From MFD04580-c1 sp963702995 (GTDB taxonomy: Bacteria > Planctomycetota > Phycisphaerae > Tepidisphaerales > Tepidisphaeraceae), in the NCBI GenBank assembly GCA_963702995.1, contig OY969783.1, positions 4,030,001-4,094,000 of the forward strand: a stretch of 64,000 bases of DNA, read 5' to 3'. The notes below the pieces were generated by a model. The model had not been told where the DNA came from. It did not search any database and saw only the letters and a list, made by a program, of their open reading frames with translations. A program made the translations under genes and the position numbers. Below, in pieces: positions 55,952 through 62,867 of the stretch (the first letter of the stretch is position 1; each line of letters begins with the position of its first letter).

Positions 55952-56621
55952 CTTTCATCTGCCCGGAATCATCGTGCAGGAATGAATCCTTCTTGTTGAT
56001 CCGCAACTGCAGGTCCCCCTCCTCGGCCGCCTGGATTCGAGCGGCCTTGCCGACGAGGAAGACGGCGTTCCCCAATTTGCCGATCAGTGCGCCGGGGAGG
56101 GCGATCGGGGTGAACGGGTAAGTCTCCTTCCCGTTGTGAATCCCTTCGGCATCACAAGCGTAAAGGTCGGGGCCGTAGGTATGCCAGACGCCTTCGGCCT
56201 TCAGGTGGACGATGTCCCCCTTCTTCAAGTGAATGACGTTCTGCCACCCTTCCTTGGCGTCAATGGTCACTTCTGCTGGCTCTTTCGGCGCGGCCGCCCC
56301 AACCGGGCGGCCGCTTGCCAGGGCCTCCTTCAGATCGTTGATCTCCCCTTCAACCCCCTTCTTCTGATCGTTCACGGCGTTGGCGGCGTCGAGGTTGGCC
56401 GATTGGGTCGCCACCTTCAGCGCGACTTCCACCGACGCAAGGTACTTCTGCTTGATCGCGATCCGCGCTCGAATGTAATCGGCGTCCGCCTTGCGAAGGG
56501 CAGCGAGGTACTCCTGCTGGGCCGATACGAGATTGGGGGGCAACGCTTGCGCGTCATCGGCATGGCTTGCCCCCGCGACGACGAAGACGACCAGGGCAAT
56601 CGCCGGCAGGTATCGCAACAT
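55896..56621 (-). CDS. Secreted protein with coiled coil and LecA-like lectin domain
   Basis: 241 residues from ATG 56621, with GGAGG upstream. A signal peptide (YLPAIALVVFVVAGASHA) is followed by a helical stretch with heptads (LVSAQQEYLAALRKADADYI; LKVATQSANLDAANAVNDQK) and then, after a Pro-rich link, a C-terminal beta domain: VTIDAKEGWQNVIHLKKGDI, VHLKAEGVWHTYGPD, LPGALIGKLGNAVFLVGKAA, GDLQLRINKKDSFLHDDSGQ. This is the pattern of PA-IL/LecA-like galactose-binding domains, including the final ...INxxD...DxSG part. It probably binds sugars on or outside the cell surface. Confidence 0.82.
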   Translation of the reverse strand: MLRYLPAIALVVFVVAGASHADDAQALPPNLVSAQQEYLAALRKADADYIRARIAIKQKYLASVEVALKVATQSANLDAANAVNDQKKGVEGEINDLKEALASGRPVGAAAPKEPAEVTIDAKEGWQNVIHLKKGDIVHLKAEGVWHTYGPDLYACDAEGIHNGKETYPFTPIALPGALIGKLGNAVFLVGKAARIQAAEEGDLQLRINKKDSFLHDDSGQMKVTIHRGAGQPDKTEHRVP

Positions 56622-56955
56622 GGCTGCCTCCGATACGAGAGATATGGGCCGCGATGGAAGGTAGATGGTGGAAGGACCGGCTGTCAACCGCGTGACGAGA
56701 TGGAGGGCGCAATGAGCCAAGAGGGAAAGCAACAAGAGCCGGCCCGACGGATCCGCCACGGCGGATGAGTTCCGCAGAGACGGGGCTGTGTTATCGTATC
56801 AACATCTCGACATCGTCTTCGGCGAGGTGCGGAAACGTCAGGGAAGGGGCAACCTCATCGACTTCGCTGCTGGGGCTCGTGAAACGCATCCGTTGTCTTG
56901 CGCGCTTCGTTGAGCTGAAAACCAAAGCCTCGCCCTCACTGTCGGGTGGAAGATC
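56622..56955. other. Divergent intergenic region
   Basis: 334 bases between the lectin-like gene and the xylanase gene. No repeat, RNA gene or clear promoter was recognised. GGAAG just before 56956 serves the xylanase start. Confidence 0.45.
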
Positions 56956-58113
56956 ATGAATAAGCAAACCGAGCGTACCTGTGTGCATTTGCTGATCGGC
57001 CTGGCCGCCAGCCTGCTGACCGGCCTGGCATCGCTGGCAGGTCCGCCGACGTCCGGGCCGGCCACCGCTGTGGCGCCCTCCACGGCGCCGGCGCAAAGCC
57101 TGGGGCTGAAGGAGGCGAGCGCTCGCTGCTTCAGGGTCGGCATGGCGGGCGACATCCCAGGGAACTACTCCGACACGGAGACAACGCTGATCAGAAATAA
57201 CTTCGGCGTTGTGACGCCGGAGAACTGCATGAAGCCCGCCCCGGTTCACCCCGAAGAGAACGTCTGGCGGTTCGAGCGACCCGATGCCCTCGTGAAATGG
57301 TGTGAAGAGAACAAGATCGCCGTTCACGGCCACACCCTCGTCTGGCACGCCCAGACCGGCAACTGGTTCTTCGGCGATGGCGACAAAGCCGTGATCACCC
57401 GGCGGTTGCAGGGCCACGTCAGCACCCTCGTCGGGCGATACAAGGGGCGAATTGAGAGCTGGGATGTCGTCAACGAGGCGATCGACGATCGCGGCAATGC
57501 CCAGACGGGCCAGACCGAGAACTTCCGCAGTTCGCCGTGGCTTCAGAATCTCGGGCCCGAGTACCTTACGCTGGCGTTCAAGTTCGCCCACGCCGCCGAC
57601 CCAGACGCGGAGCTGTACTACAACGACTACGGCATCGAGTCCGGGCCGAAGCACGCCAGCTCGATGGTGCTGCTCAAGCGCCTGCTCAAGGACGGCGCCC
57701 CAGTCTACGGCGTCGGCATTCAGGGGCATTGGAGCACGCGTGGCATCCCCTATGACGCCGTTGATAAGGCCATTGCCGATTATGCGTCTTTAGGCTTGAA
57801 AGTGAGTATTTCGGAATTGGACGTGACGATCGGCGGCGCTTCCGGCGGGCAATTCTCCCGCGGCATTGGGGGCGGCCGCCGCAATACGCCGGCCTCCCCG
57901 GAGCAACTCCAGTCCCAGGCGGAGGCGTACGCGCGGCTGTTTTCAATCTTCGTCAAGCATAAGGACGTGATCGATCGCGTGACATTCTGGGGGCTCAGCG
58001 ATCGCCGCACCTGGCGATTCGGCGAGAGCCCCCTGATCTTCGACGCCAACAACCAACCCAAGCCCGCCTACGCGGCGATCGTCAATGTCCTGACGCATCC
58101 GCATCCCGAGTAA
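56956..58113 (+). CDS. Secreted GH10 endo-1,4-beta-xylanase
   Basis: 385 residues. The signal peptide is LLIGLAASLLTGLASLAG, followed by a Pro/Thr/Ala linker. The GH10 barrel is complete: ENCMKPAPVHPEENVWRFER, VHGHTLVWHAQTGNWFF, SWDVVNEAIDD with E174 as acid/base, YYNDYGIESG, GVGIQGHWSTRGIP, VSISELDVT with E287 as nucleophile, and VTFWGLSDRRTWRFG. All conserved active-site blocks are present and the length is normal. The enzyme cleaves xylan outside the cytoplasm. It would be a natural substrate of the type II secretion system encoded nearby. Confidence 0.96.
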   Translation: MNKQTERTCVHLLIGLAASLLTGLASLAGPPTSGPATAVAPSTAPAQSLGLKEASARCFRVGMAGDIPGNYSDTETTLIRNNFGVVTPENCMKPAPVHPEENVWRFERPDALVKWCEENKIAVHGHTLVWHAQTGNWFFGDGDKAVITRRLQGHVSTLVGRYKGRIESWDVVNEAIDDRGNAQTGQTENFRSSPWLQNLGPEYLTLAFKFAHAADPDAELYYNDYGIESGPKHASSMVLLKRLLKDGAPVYGVGIQGHWSTRGIPYDAVDKAIADYASLGLKVSISELDVTIGGASGGQFSRGIGGGRRNTPASPEQLQSQAEAYARLFSIFVKHKDVIDRVTFWGLSDRRTWRFGESPLIFDANNQPKPAYAAIVNVLTHPHPE

Positions 58114-58181
58114 CACGCCACGGCATGACCGGAGAGCTGATTCATCTCGTCGTAAAAGACGAGACGTCCTCGGCGTACGGA

Positions 58182-58547
58182 TCAGGTCGGCTTGGTTCGT
58201 GGACCGCGCGCCGCGGCGCGAACGTTCCCCTTCGGCGTGTAGGCGGGCGGGGCGTAGAAGTTGACGGTCCGCATCAGATCGCGGCCGGTGTTCGTAATCT
58301 GGTGTGGCTCATCGTGCTCGATCAGCAGGAGCGATCCCGCCTTGAGTTTCGCCGTCCGGCGCCCGACCTTCGCCGTCCCCGCGCCGCTGATGACAAAGAG
58401 CCACTGCTCGGCCCTGGGGTGCTCGTCCTCAACATCCTCGCTTGAAGACTGCCCGGGCCGTAGCACCATCATCGCCGCCTGAACGGCGGCCGAAGCGATC
58501 AGCGGCTCGAACAGCTTCATTCTGTTTGTAGTCAAAGCATGCTTCAT
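58182..58547 (-). CDS. Cupin-domain protein
   Basis: 121 residues. A single conserved beta-barrel is seen: VLRPGQSSSEDVEDEHPRAE, QWLFVISGAGTAKVGRRTAK, LKAGSLLLIEHDEPHQITN. The cupin metal-site residues are partly present: EHPRAEQ holds one His and two Glu, and HDEPHQ a second His pair. Small cupins of this kind bind metals or sugars, or act as isomerases; this one has no clue to substrate. An ATG ten codons in is an alternative start. It is on the same strand as the TetR gene upstream, but a palindromic repeat lies between. Confidence 0.85.
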   Translation of the reverse strand: MKHALTTNRMKLFEPLIASAAVQAAMMVLRPGQSSSEDVEDEHPRAEQWLFVISGAGTAKVGRRTAKLKAGSLLLIEHDEPHQITNTGRDLMRTVNFYAPPAYTPKGNVRAAARGPRTKPT

Positions 58548-58612
58548 GATCGCCGTATGGTTCCAGGGAAGATGCGGCTTGGCAAAGGGGCGATTTCTGA
58601 TGATGTCTTACT

Positions 58613-58740
58613 CCCTCTCCCGGTCGTCCGGGGGAGGGCGGGGTGGGGGCATCGGCGCACGGATGACGAGTGGGTGCTTCTGCCCTGGGGGCGCTGAAGC
58701 CCCCTCTCTACCCTCCCCCCCCGGATTACCGGGAGAGGGG
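58613..58740. repeat. Palindromic repeat, family 3, copy C
   Basis: CCCTCTCCCGG...CCGGGGGAGGG and, about 80 bases on, CCCTCCCCCCCCGG...ACCGGGAGAGGGG. Same arms as copies A (4856) and B (7133), with the longest spacer. It separates the cupin gene from the TetR gene. Confidence 0.83.
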
Positions 58741-58800
58741 ATAAGACGCCTTGGCGTGTGCCGCGGCCGCGGGGCACTGATGGTCGAGGGACTGAAGGGA

Positions 58801-59397
58801 TCAAGCCAGCGTCGGTGTCGCCTGGGGCGGGCGGAGCAGCGTGTCTCGGAGCCAGGCGATGAACGGCGACTGGTCGCGGTCGCCGAAGACGCGCGCTGAG
58901 ACGATCGCCGCGGGTAAACCGGTGCAGATGGCGCGAGCGACCACAACGGCGGGGCTGTCGAATACCAGGCCTTCGTCCTTGATCGCCAGCTCAATCAGGC
59001 GGACAAGCCAAGCTTCGACATCGGTGAAGAGGTGGCGTAGCTCCGCGCGCATCACCTCCGGCAGCGTGTTGAACTCGGCGGAGAGAACGCCCCAGATCAG
59101 GTTCAGGTGCCGCTCGCCCGATTTGTCGCCGAAGTGCTTCAGGAACGCGTCGAGCCGACGGCGCGGGGAGCTGAACTGGCCATCGATCCGCGCCATGAAG
59201 GCGCCGAGCAGGCGGCGGTTCTGCGAAACGACGGCGAGCCCCAGGTCCGCCTTGGCGGGGAAGTGATAGTGGATGCTCGCCGGCTGAATCCCCACCTGCC
59301 GCGAAACGTCCTTGAAGCTGAAGCCGTTGTAGCCGCGGGATTCGATCAGGGCGCAGGCGGCGTCGAGGATCCTCTTCTCGCTGCTTTGGCCACTCAT
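58801..59397 (-). CDS. TetR/AcrR-family transcriptional regulator
   Basis: 198 residues. The N-terminal helix-turn-helix is textbook: RILDAACALIESRGYNGFSF, KDVSRQVGIQPASIHYHFPA, KADLGLAVVSQNRRLLGAFM. The C-terminal helical ligand-binding part is typical in length and composition (RLDAFLKHFGDKSGERHLNL; LRHLFTDVEAWLVRLIELAI). Such proteins repress nearby genes until a small ligand binds. The cupin gene lies downstream across a repeat, and the thioredoxin-fold gene is 114 bases upstream. No operator was identified. Confidence 0.92.
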   Translation of the reverse strand: MSGQSSEKRILDAACALIESRGYNGFSFKDVSRQVGIQPASIHYHFPAKADLGLAVVSQNRRLLGAFMARIDGQFSSPRRRLDAFLKHFGDKSGERHLNLIWGVLSAEFNTLPEVMRAELRHLFTDVEAWLVRLIELAIKDEGLVFDSPAVVVARAICTGLPAAIVSARVFGDRDQSPFIAWLRDTLLRPPQATPTLA

Positions 59398-59510
59398 TTA
59401 CAACTTAGACTTTCTCCACCCGGCACGGATCGCATGAGCCGAGGCGTTGATCGTGCGGCTCATTCGTCGATGCGTCGCGTCCGATGATGCGGCGCGTTTG
59501 ATGATGCGGC

Positions 59511-60593
59511 TCATTCAACCAGCTTCTGTTTTTCGCCGCGGATTTTGGCAGCCGCCTCGGAAGCGGGGTCGAGGCGAATCGCGTCGTCCATCATCGAGAC
59601 GGCGAGCGATTTCTCGCCGGCCTGCGCGTGAAGCTGCGCCGAGAACGCCTTGAGCATCTGGTGCTGCGCCGACGAAGTGGCGACCGTCTGGTCGAGCCGC
59701 TCGATCTGCGCGATCGCAGGCTGGATGCCACCGCCGTCGATCATCGGATAGACGACCTGCTGAATCGTGCTGTCGATCAGGTGCTCACTGACGCGGGCGG
59801 CATACTTGGCCTTCAGGCCGGCGCTGCCGTCGGCGTCGCCCTTGACGATCTCCTCCATCAGGTCGGGGTAACCCGGCGCGGCGGCGCCGACGGCCGCCAG
59901 CGCCTCGTCGAGCCGCTTCGCGTGGCCCACTCCCTGCTCCCGGGCGGCGGCGGCGAGGGCCGCATCGCGCTGCCGCTGGGCGGCCGCCAGCGCCGGCAAC
60001 CCCGCCGCGAGGCCCGCCGGGCTGGCGGCCGCCGGGCGAAGGAGGCCGAACGGGTGACCGGCCGCGTCAAACGCGACGGCGACCGGAAGGTCCTTCAGGT
60101 CAAGCCGCTCGATCCATTCGGCCGTTCGCATCACCGACGCGGGGCTGGCTTCCGAAGTCGTCGCGTTGAGCCGCACCCGCACGAAGCCCCACGCATCGGC
60201 CGCCGAAGCGAACGACGGGTCGTGAAAGCAGGCTTCCAGCGGCGACGCGGCCACTTCGCCCGAGGTGAACTCGACGAGCATGTCCTTCTGTTCAGCCCGC
60301 GCGGTGGAGATCCCTTCCCCGATGTCAGTCAGCCAGTCCCGACCGGGCAAGGCGGGGCCCGTGGGGGCGGCCGCCGCGGGCAGCGAGGAGCCGCCGCCGA
60401 AGCCCGCGGCCGCCAATTGCTCGCGAGCCGACTCCTTCGAGCCGCGCAACCGCGGCAAGCCGAGCACGGCGGCAACGATGGCGGCCGTTACGGCGGCGAT
60501 CGCCGCCATACCGAAGACGCTCATTCTGCGGCCGCGTCGAGCAGGGTCGGTCCTTGCCATCGGCTCTGCGGCGGTTCCATTCGTTCGGGACAT
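59511..60593 (-). CDS. Membrane-anchored thioredoxin-fold protein without CxxC, with helical C-terminus
   Basis: 360 residues from ATG 60593. One N-terminal membrane segment (MAAIAAVTAAIVAAVLGL), then an Ala/Gly-rich link. A thioredoxin-like domain follows (WLTDIGEGISTARAEQKDML; VEFTSGEVAASPLEACFHDP; FVRVRLNATTSE; LPVAVAFDAAGHPFGLLRP), but the active-site region lacks the CxxC pair. The C-terminal half is helical and TPR-like (LIDSTIQQVVYPMIDGGGIQ; HQMLKAFSAQLHAQAGEKSL; SMMDDAIRLDPASEAAAKIR). It resembles the protein at 1-853 in lacking the redox centre. Probably an envelope scaffold; the exact role is unknown. Confidence 0.7.
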   Translation of the reverse strand: MSRTNGTAAEPMARTDPARRGRRMSVFGMAAIAAVTAAIVAAVLGLPRLRGSKESAREQLAAAGFGGGSSLPAAAAPTGPALPGRDWLTDIGEGISTARAEQKDMLVEFTSGEVAASPLEACFHDPSFASAADAWGFVRVRLNATTSEASPASVMRTAEWIERLDLKDLPVAVAFDAAGHPFGLLRPAAASPAGLAAGLPALAAAQRQRDAALAAAAREQGVGHAKRLDEALAAVGAAAPGYPDLMEEIVKGDADGSAGLKAKYAARVSEHLIDSTIQQVVYPMIDGGGIQPAIAQIERLDQTVATSSAQHQMLKAFSAQLHAQAGEKSLAVSMMDDAIRLDPASEAAAKIRGEKQKLVE

Positions 60594-60760
60594 AAGACCT
60601 TTCAAGACCGGAGCCACTCCGGTCGGAGGACCATCCAAAGCGATTCATCCGAATGCACGGCCGCCGATGGGCCGCGCCCGTAAGGAAGCGGGACCCGCCG
60701 GATGGGCGGGCGTCAAGTGATTGACGGACGGATCAGTCGCGAGAGCACGGCGACTGCCCG

Positions 60761-61070
60761 CTCCCTCACGGTCGCGGCCCCCGTTGCGAGCGGCCGATCC
60801 GTCCCGAGCTGCTTGTGCCGTCGCGACCCGCGCGCCGTGGGACGCTGACCGCTCCCTCACCAGACTGTCGAAAACCCCAAAAATGCCAGCAAATCCTTCG
60901 TTTTTCTCTCAAAAGCGGCGGTCGTCAGGTCGCTGTTACCAGTTTTTCGACAGGCTGTCACGGTCGCGGCTCGTTGAGAGCGGCCGATCCGTCCCGAGCT
61001 GCTTGTGCCGTCGTGACCCGCGCGCCGTGGGAGGGTGACCGCTCCCTGACCAGACGGTCGCGGCTCGCGG
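60761..61070. repeat. Tandem repeat array, family 9
   Basis: Unit CCGCTCCCTCACGGTCGCGG ... GCGGCCGATCCGTCCCGAGC ... CGTGACCCGCGCGCCGTGGG ... GTGACC, about 90 bases. A first copy (60759-60850) is followed by a second (60851-61040) that is interrupted by a 97-bp MITE-like insertion, then a partial third to about 61070. A single copy in reverse orientation is upstream of gspH (45926-45960). Confidence 0.85.
60861..60957. mobile_element. 97-bp MITE-like element with 4-bp target duplication
   Basis: Terminal inverted repeats CAGACTGTCGAAAA (60861-60874) and TTTTCGACAGGCTG (60944-60957) match in 13 of 14 positions. The element is flanked by TCAC on both sides (60857-60860 and 60958-60961). Removing the element and one TCAC restores CTCCCTCACGGTCGCGG, exactly the junction seen in the uninterrupted copy at 60761-60777. 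It codes for nothing and must have been moved by a transposase elsewhere in the genome. The A+T-richer composition also differs from the host repeat. Confidence 0.85.
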
Positions 61071-61079
61071 GTGGCATTG

Positions 61080-61424
61080 TTAGCTGTGCTCGACGACCCA
61101 GGGGCGGGGGCCGCGGTAGGCCTGGAGCGGCGGTTTGCCGGTCCGCTCGATGTTGGTGGCGGCCGCCCGCGCCGCGGCCTGTGAGGGACGCTTTTGCGAA
61201 TGCGAGCATCCGGTCCCGCAGACGTGCGGGGCGTGGCGGCTCTTCTCATTCCGATAGGCCGCGTCGCGGGCGATCGGGCTCATGGACAGAACCTGCGGCG
61301 CGGTGATCACCCGATCCGACGCGGCCTGGCAAACAGGGCACGGCGCCGGCTCGCCCGACTGGCTCATCGGCCGCACCTGATCAAACGCCCCGTGCTCGAC
61401 ACATTCATATTCGTAGAAAGGCAA
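61080..61424 (-). CDS. fmdB: FmdB-family zinc-ribbon protein
   Basis: 114 residues from a TTG at 61424 with GAGG seven bases upstream. The N-terminus is the FmdB zinc ribbon: PFYEYECVEHGAFDQVRPMS and PCPVCQAASDRVI, giving one Cys pair (CPVC) and one further Cys. A second Cys/His-rich piece, HAPHVCGTGCSHSQ, lies in the middle; the rest is Ala/Arg-rich and probably disordered. FmdB-like proteins often accompany formamidase genes as putative regulators. Here the formamidase gene lies 220 bases upstream on the same strand, with a repeat array between, which supports the name. Confidence 0.85.
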   Translation of the reverse strand: MPFYEYECVEHGAFDQVRPMSQSGEPAPCPVCQAASDRVITAPQVLSMSPIARDAAYRNEKSRHAPHVCGTGCSHSQKRPSQAAARAAATNIERTGKPPLQAYRGPRPWVVEHS

Positions 61425-61439
61425 TGGAAAACCTCAAAA

Positions 61440-61645
61440 AAAGGACGAGTGGGAAAGGACGAGTAAGAAAGGACGGGTAAGAAAGGACGAGTAAGAAAGG
61501 ATGAAGGATGAAGGTGAAGGATGAAGACGGAAAGAGAGGATGAAGTCCAACGATAGAGAACGAAATGCCTTCACTCCTTCTTCATCCTTCACCTTCATCC
61601 TTCATCCTTCCCCCCCTCATCCTTCCCCCTCATCCTTCATCCTTT
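61440..61645. repeat. Repeat family 8, copy 4, with four 14-bp tandem units
   Basis: Four units of 14 bases at 61440-61495 (AAAGGACGAGTAAG, with small changes) lead into GGATGAAGG runs (61496-61545). About 30 bases on, the inverted counterpart runs 61569-61645 (CTTCATCCTTCACCTTCATC and similar). The whole could form a very large hairpin between fmdA and fmdB. Confidence 0.88.
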
Positions 61646-61648
61646 GAT

Positions 61649-62867
61649 TCAAGCTTTGGCTAGATCGACGCCGCCGGTGACGGCTTTGAAGGGGCCGTCG
61701 GCGTTCGGCTTGATGTCGAAGTCGAAGATCTCGGTCGGCAGCCACAGTGTGGCGCAGGCGTTGGGGATATCGACGATCCCGCTGATGCGCCCCTCGACCG
61801 GCGCGGTGCCGAGAATGGCATACGCCTGTTCGCCGGTGTAGCCGAACTTCTTCATGTATTCGATCGCGTTCAGACAGGCCATGCGATAGGAAATGTGCGG
61901 GTCGAGGTAGGTACCTGCTTCCCCTGTTCGTCAACGCTGATCCCTTCAAAAACGAGGTGCGTCTTATACCCCGGCTCCAGCGGGCTGCATTGGAAGATCG
62001 GGTTGACGATCCCATACTTCGCCACGCCGCCCTTGATGAGGCTGACGCGCAGGTCAAGGTAGCCCGCCATTTCGATCGCGCCGCAAAACGTGATCTCGCC
62101 GTCACCCTGCGAGAAGTGGATGTCGCCCATCGAGAGGCCCCCGCCCGGCACGTAGACCGGGAAGTAGACCTTCGACCCTTTGGTGAGGTTCTTGATGTCG
62201 CAGTTGCCGCCGTGCTCGCGCGGGGGACGGTGCGCGCCGCTTCGGCGGCCGCCTTGGCTTTCGCGTCACCTGTGAGCCGCCCGAGGTGCGCCGTCTCCGG
62301 GTAAGGCAGCGTCGCCAGGGCGGGCACGCGCTCGGGGTTGGTATCGAACAGCGCCTTTTCCCGCTTGTTCCACTTGGCGAGCAGTTCCGCCGAAGGAAGG
62401 CACCCGATCAGCCCCGGGTGCATGATCCCCGCGAACTCGCACCGGGGGATATGGCGCGAGCTCGTCTTGATCCCGTGGAAATCCCAGCACGCCTTGCGGG
62501 CGTCGGGGTAGTGGTCAACCAGGAAACCGCCGCCGTTCTCTTTGGCGAAGATCCCCGTGAAGCCCCACTCGAACTCGGGCAGCACGCCGACATCCAGGAT
62601 GTCAACCACGAGCAGGTCGCCCGGCTCGGCGCCGCGGACGGCGATCGGGCCGGTCAGGTAGTGAACCTTGCTCAGGTCAACGACCTTGACGTCGGTCGCC
62701 GAGTCGTCGTTCTTGATCTGCCCGCCGGTCCAGTCGATGCACTCGACCCGGAACTCATCGCCCGGGTTGACCGTGGCGACCATCGGGATGTCCGGGTGCC
62801 AACGGTTGTGCAGAACATCCTGTTTTTCGGGTGATTCGCTGAAGGAAACCTTGAGTAGCGTCTGCAT
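61649..62867 (-). CDS. fmdA: Acetamidase/formamidase family protein, two frameshifts
   Basis: Start at ATG 62867 (AGGA upstream). The first part matches FmdA: NRWHPDIPMVATVNPGDEFR, VECIDWTGGQIKNDDSATDV, HYLTGPIAVRGAEPGDLLVV, IFAKENGGGFLVDHYPDARK, HIPRCEFAGIMHPGLIGCLP. After a one-base loss near 62222 the next frame gives REHGGNCDIKNLTKGSKVYF, PGGGLSMGDIHFSQGDGEIT and PLEPGYKTHLVFEG. After another loss near 61917 the last frame ends IEYMKKFGYTGEQAYAILGT, RISGIVDIPNACATLWLPTE and VDLAKA at 61649. Length (about 406) is normal for the family. The enzyme hydrolyses short-chain amides such as formamide. The paired fmdB is downstream. Confidence 0.85.

Noticed and set aside
61440..61495. CRISPR array from 14-bp units
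   Set aside because: Units are directly adjacent without spacers.
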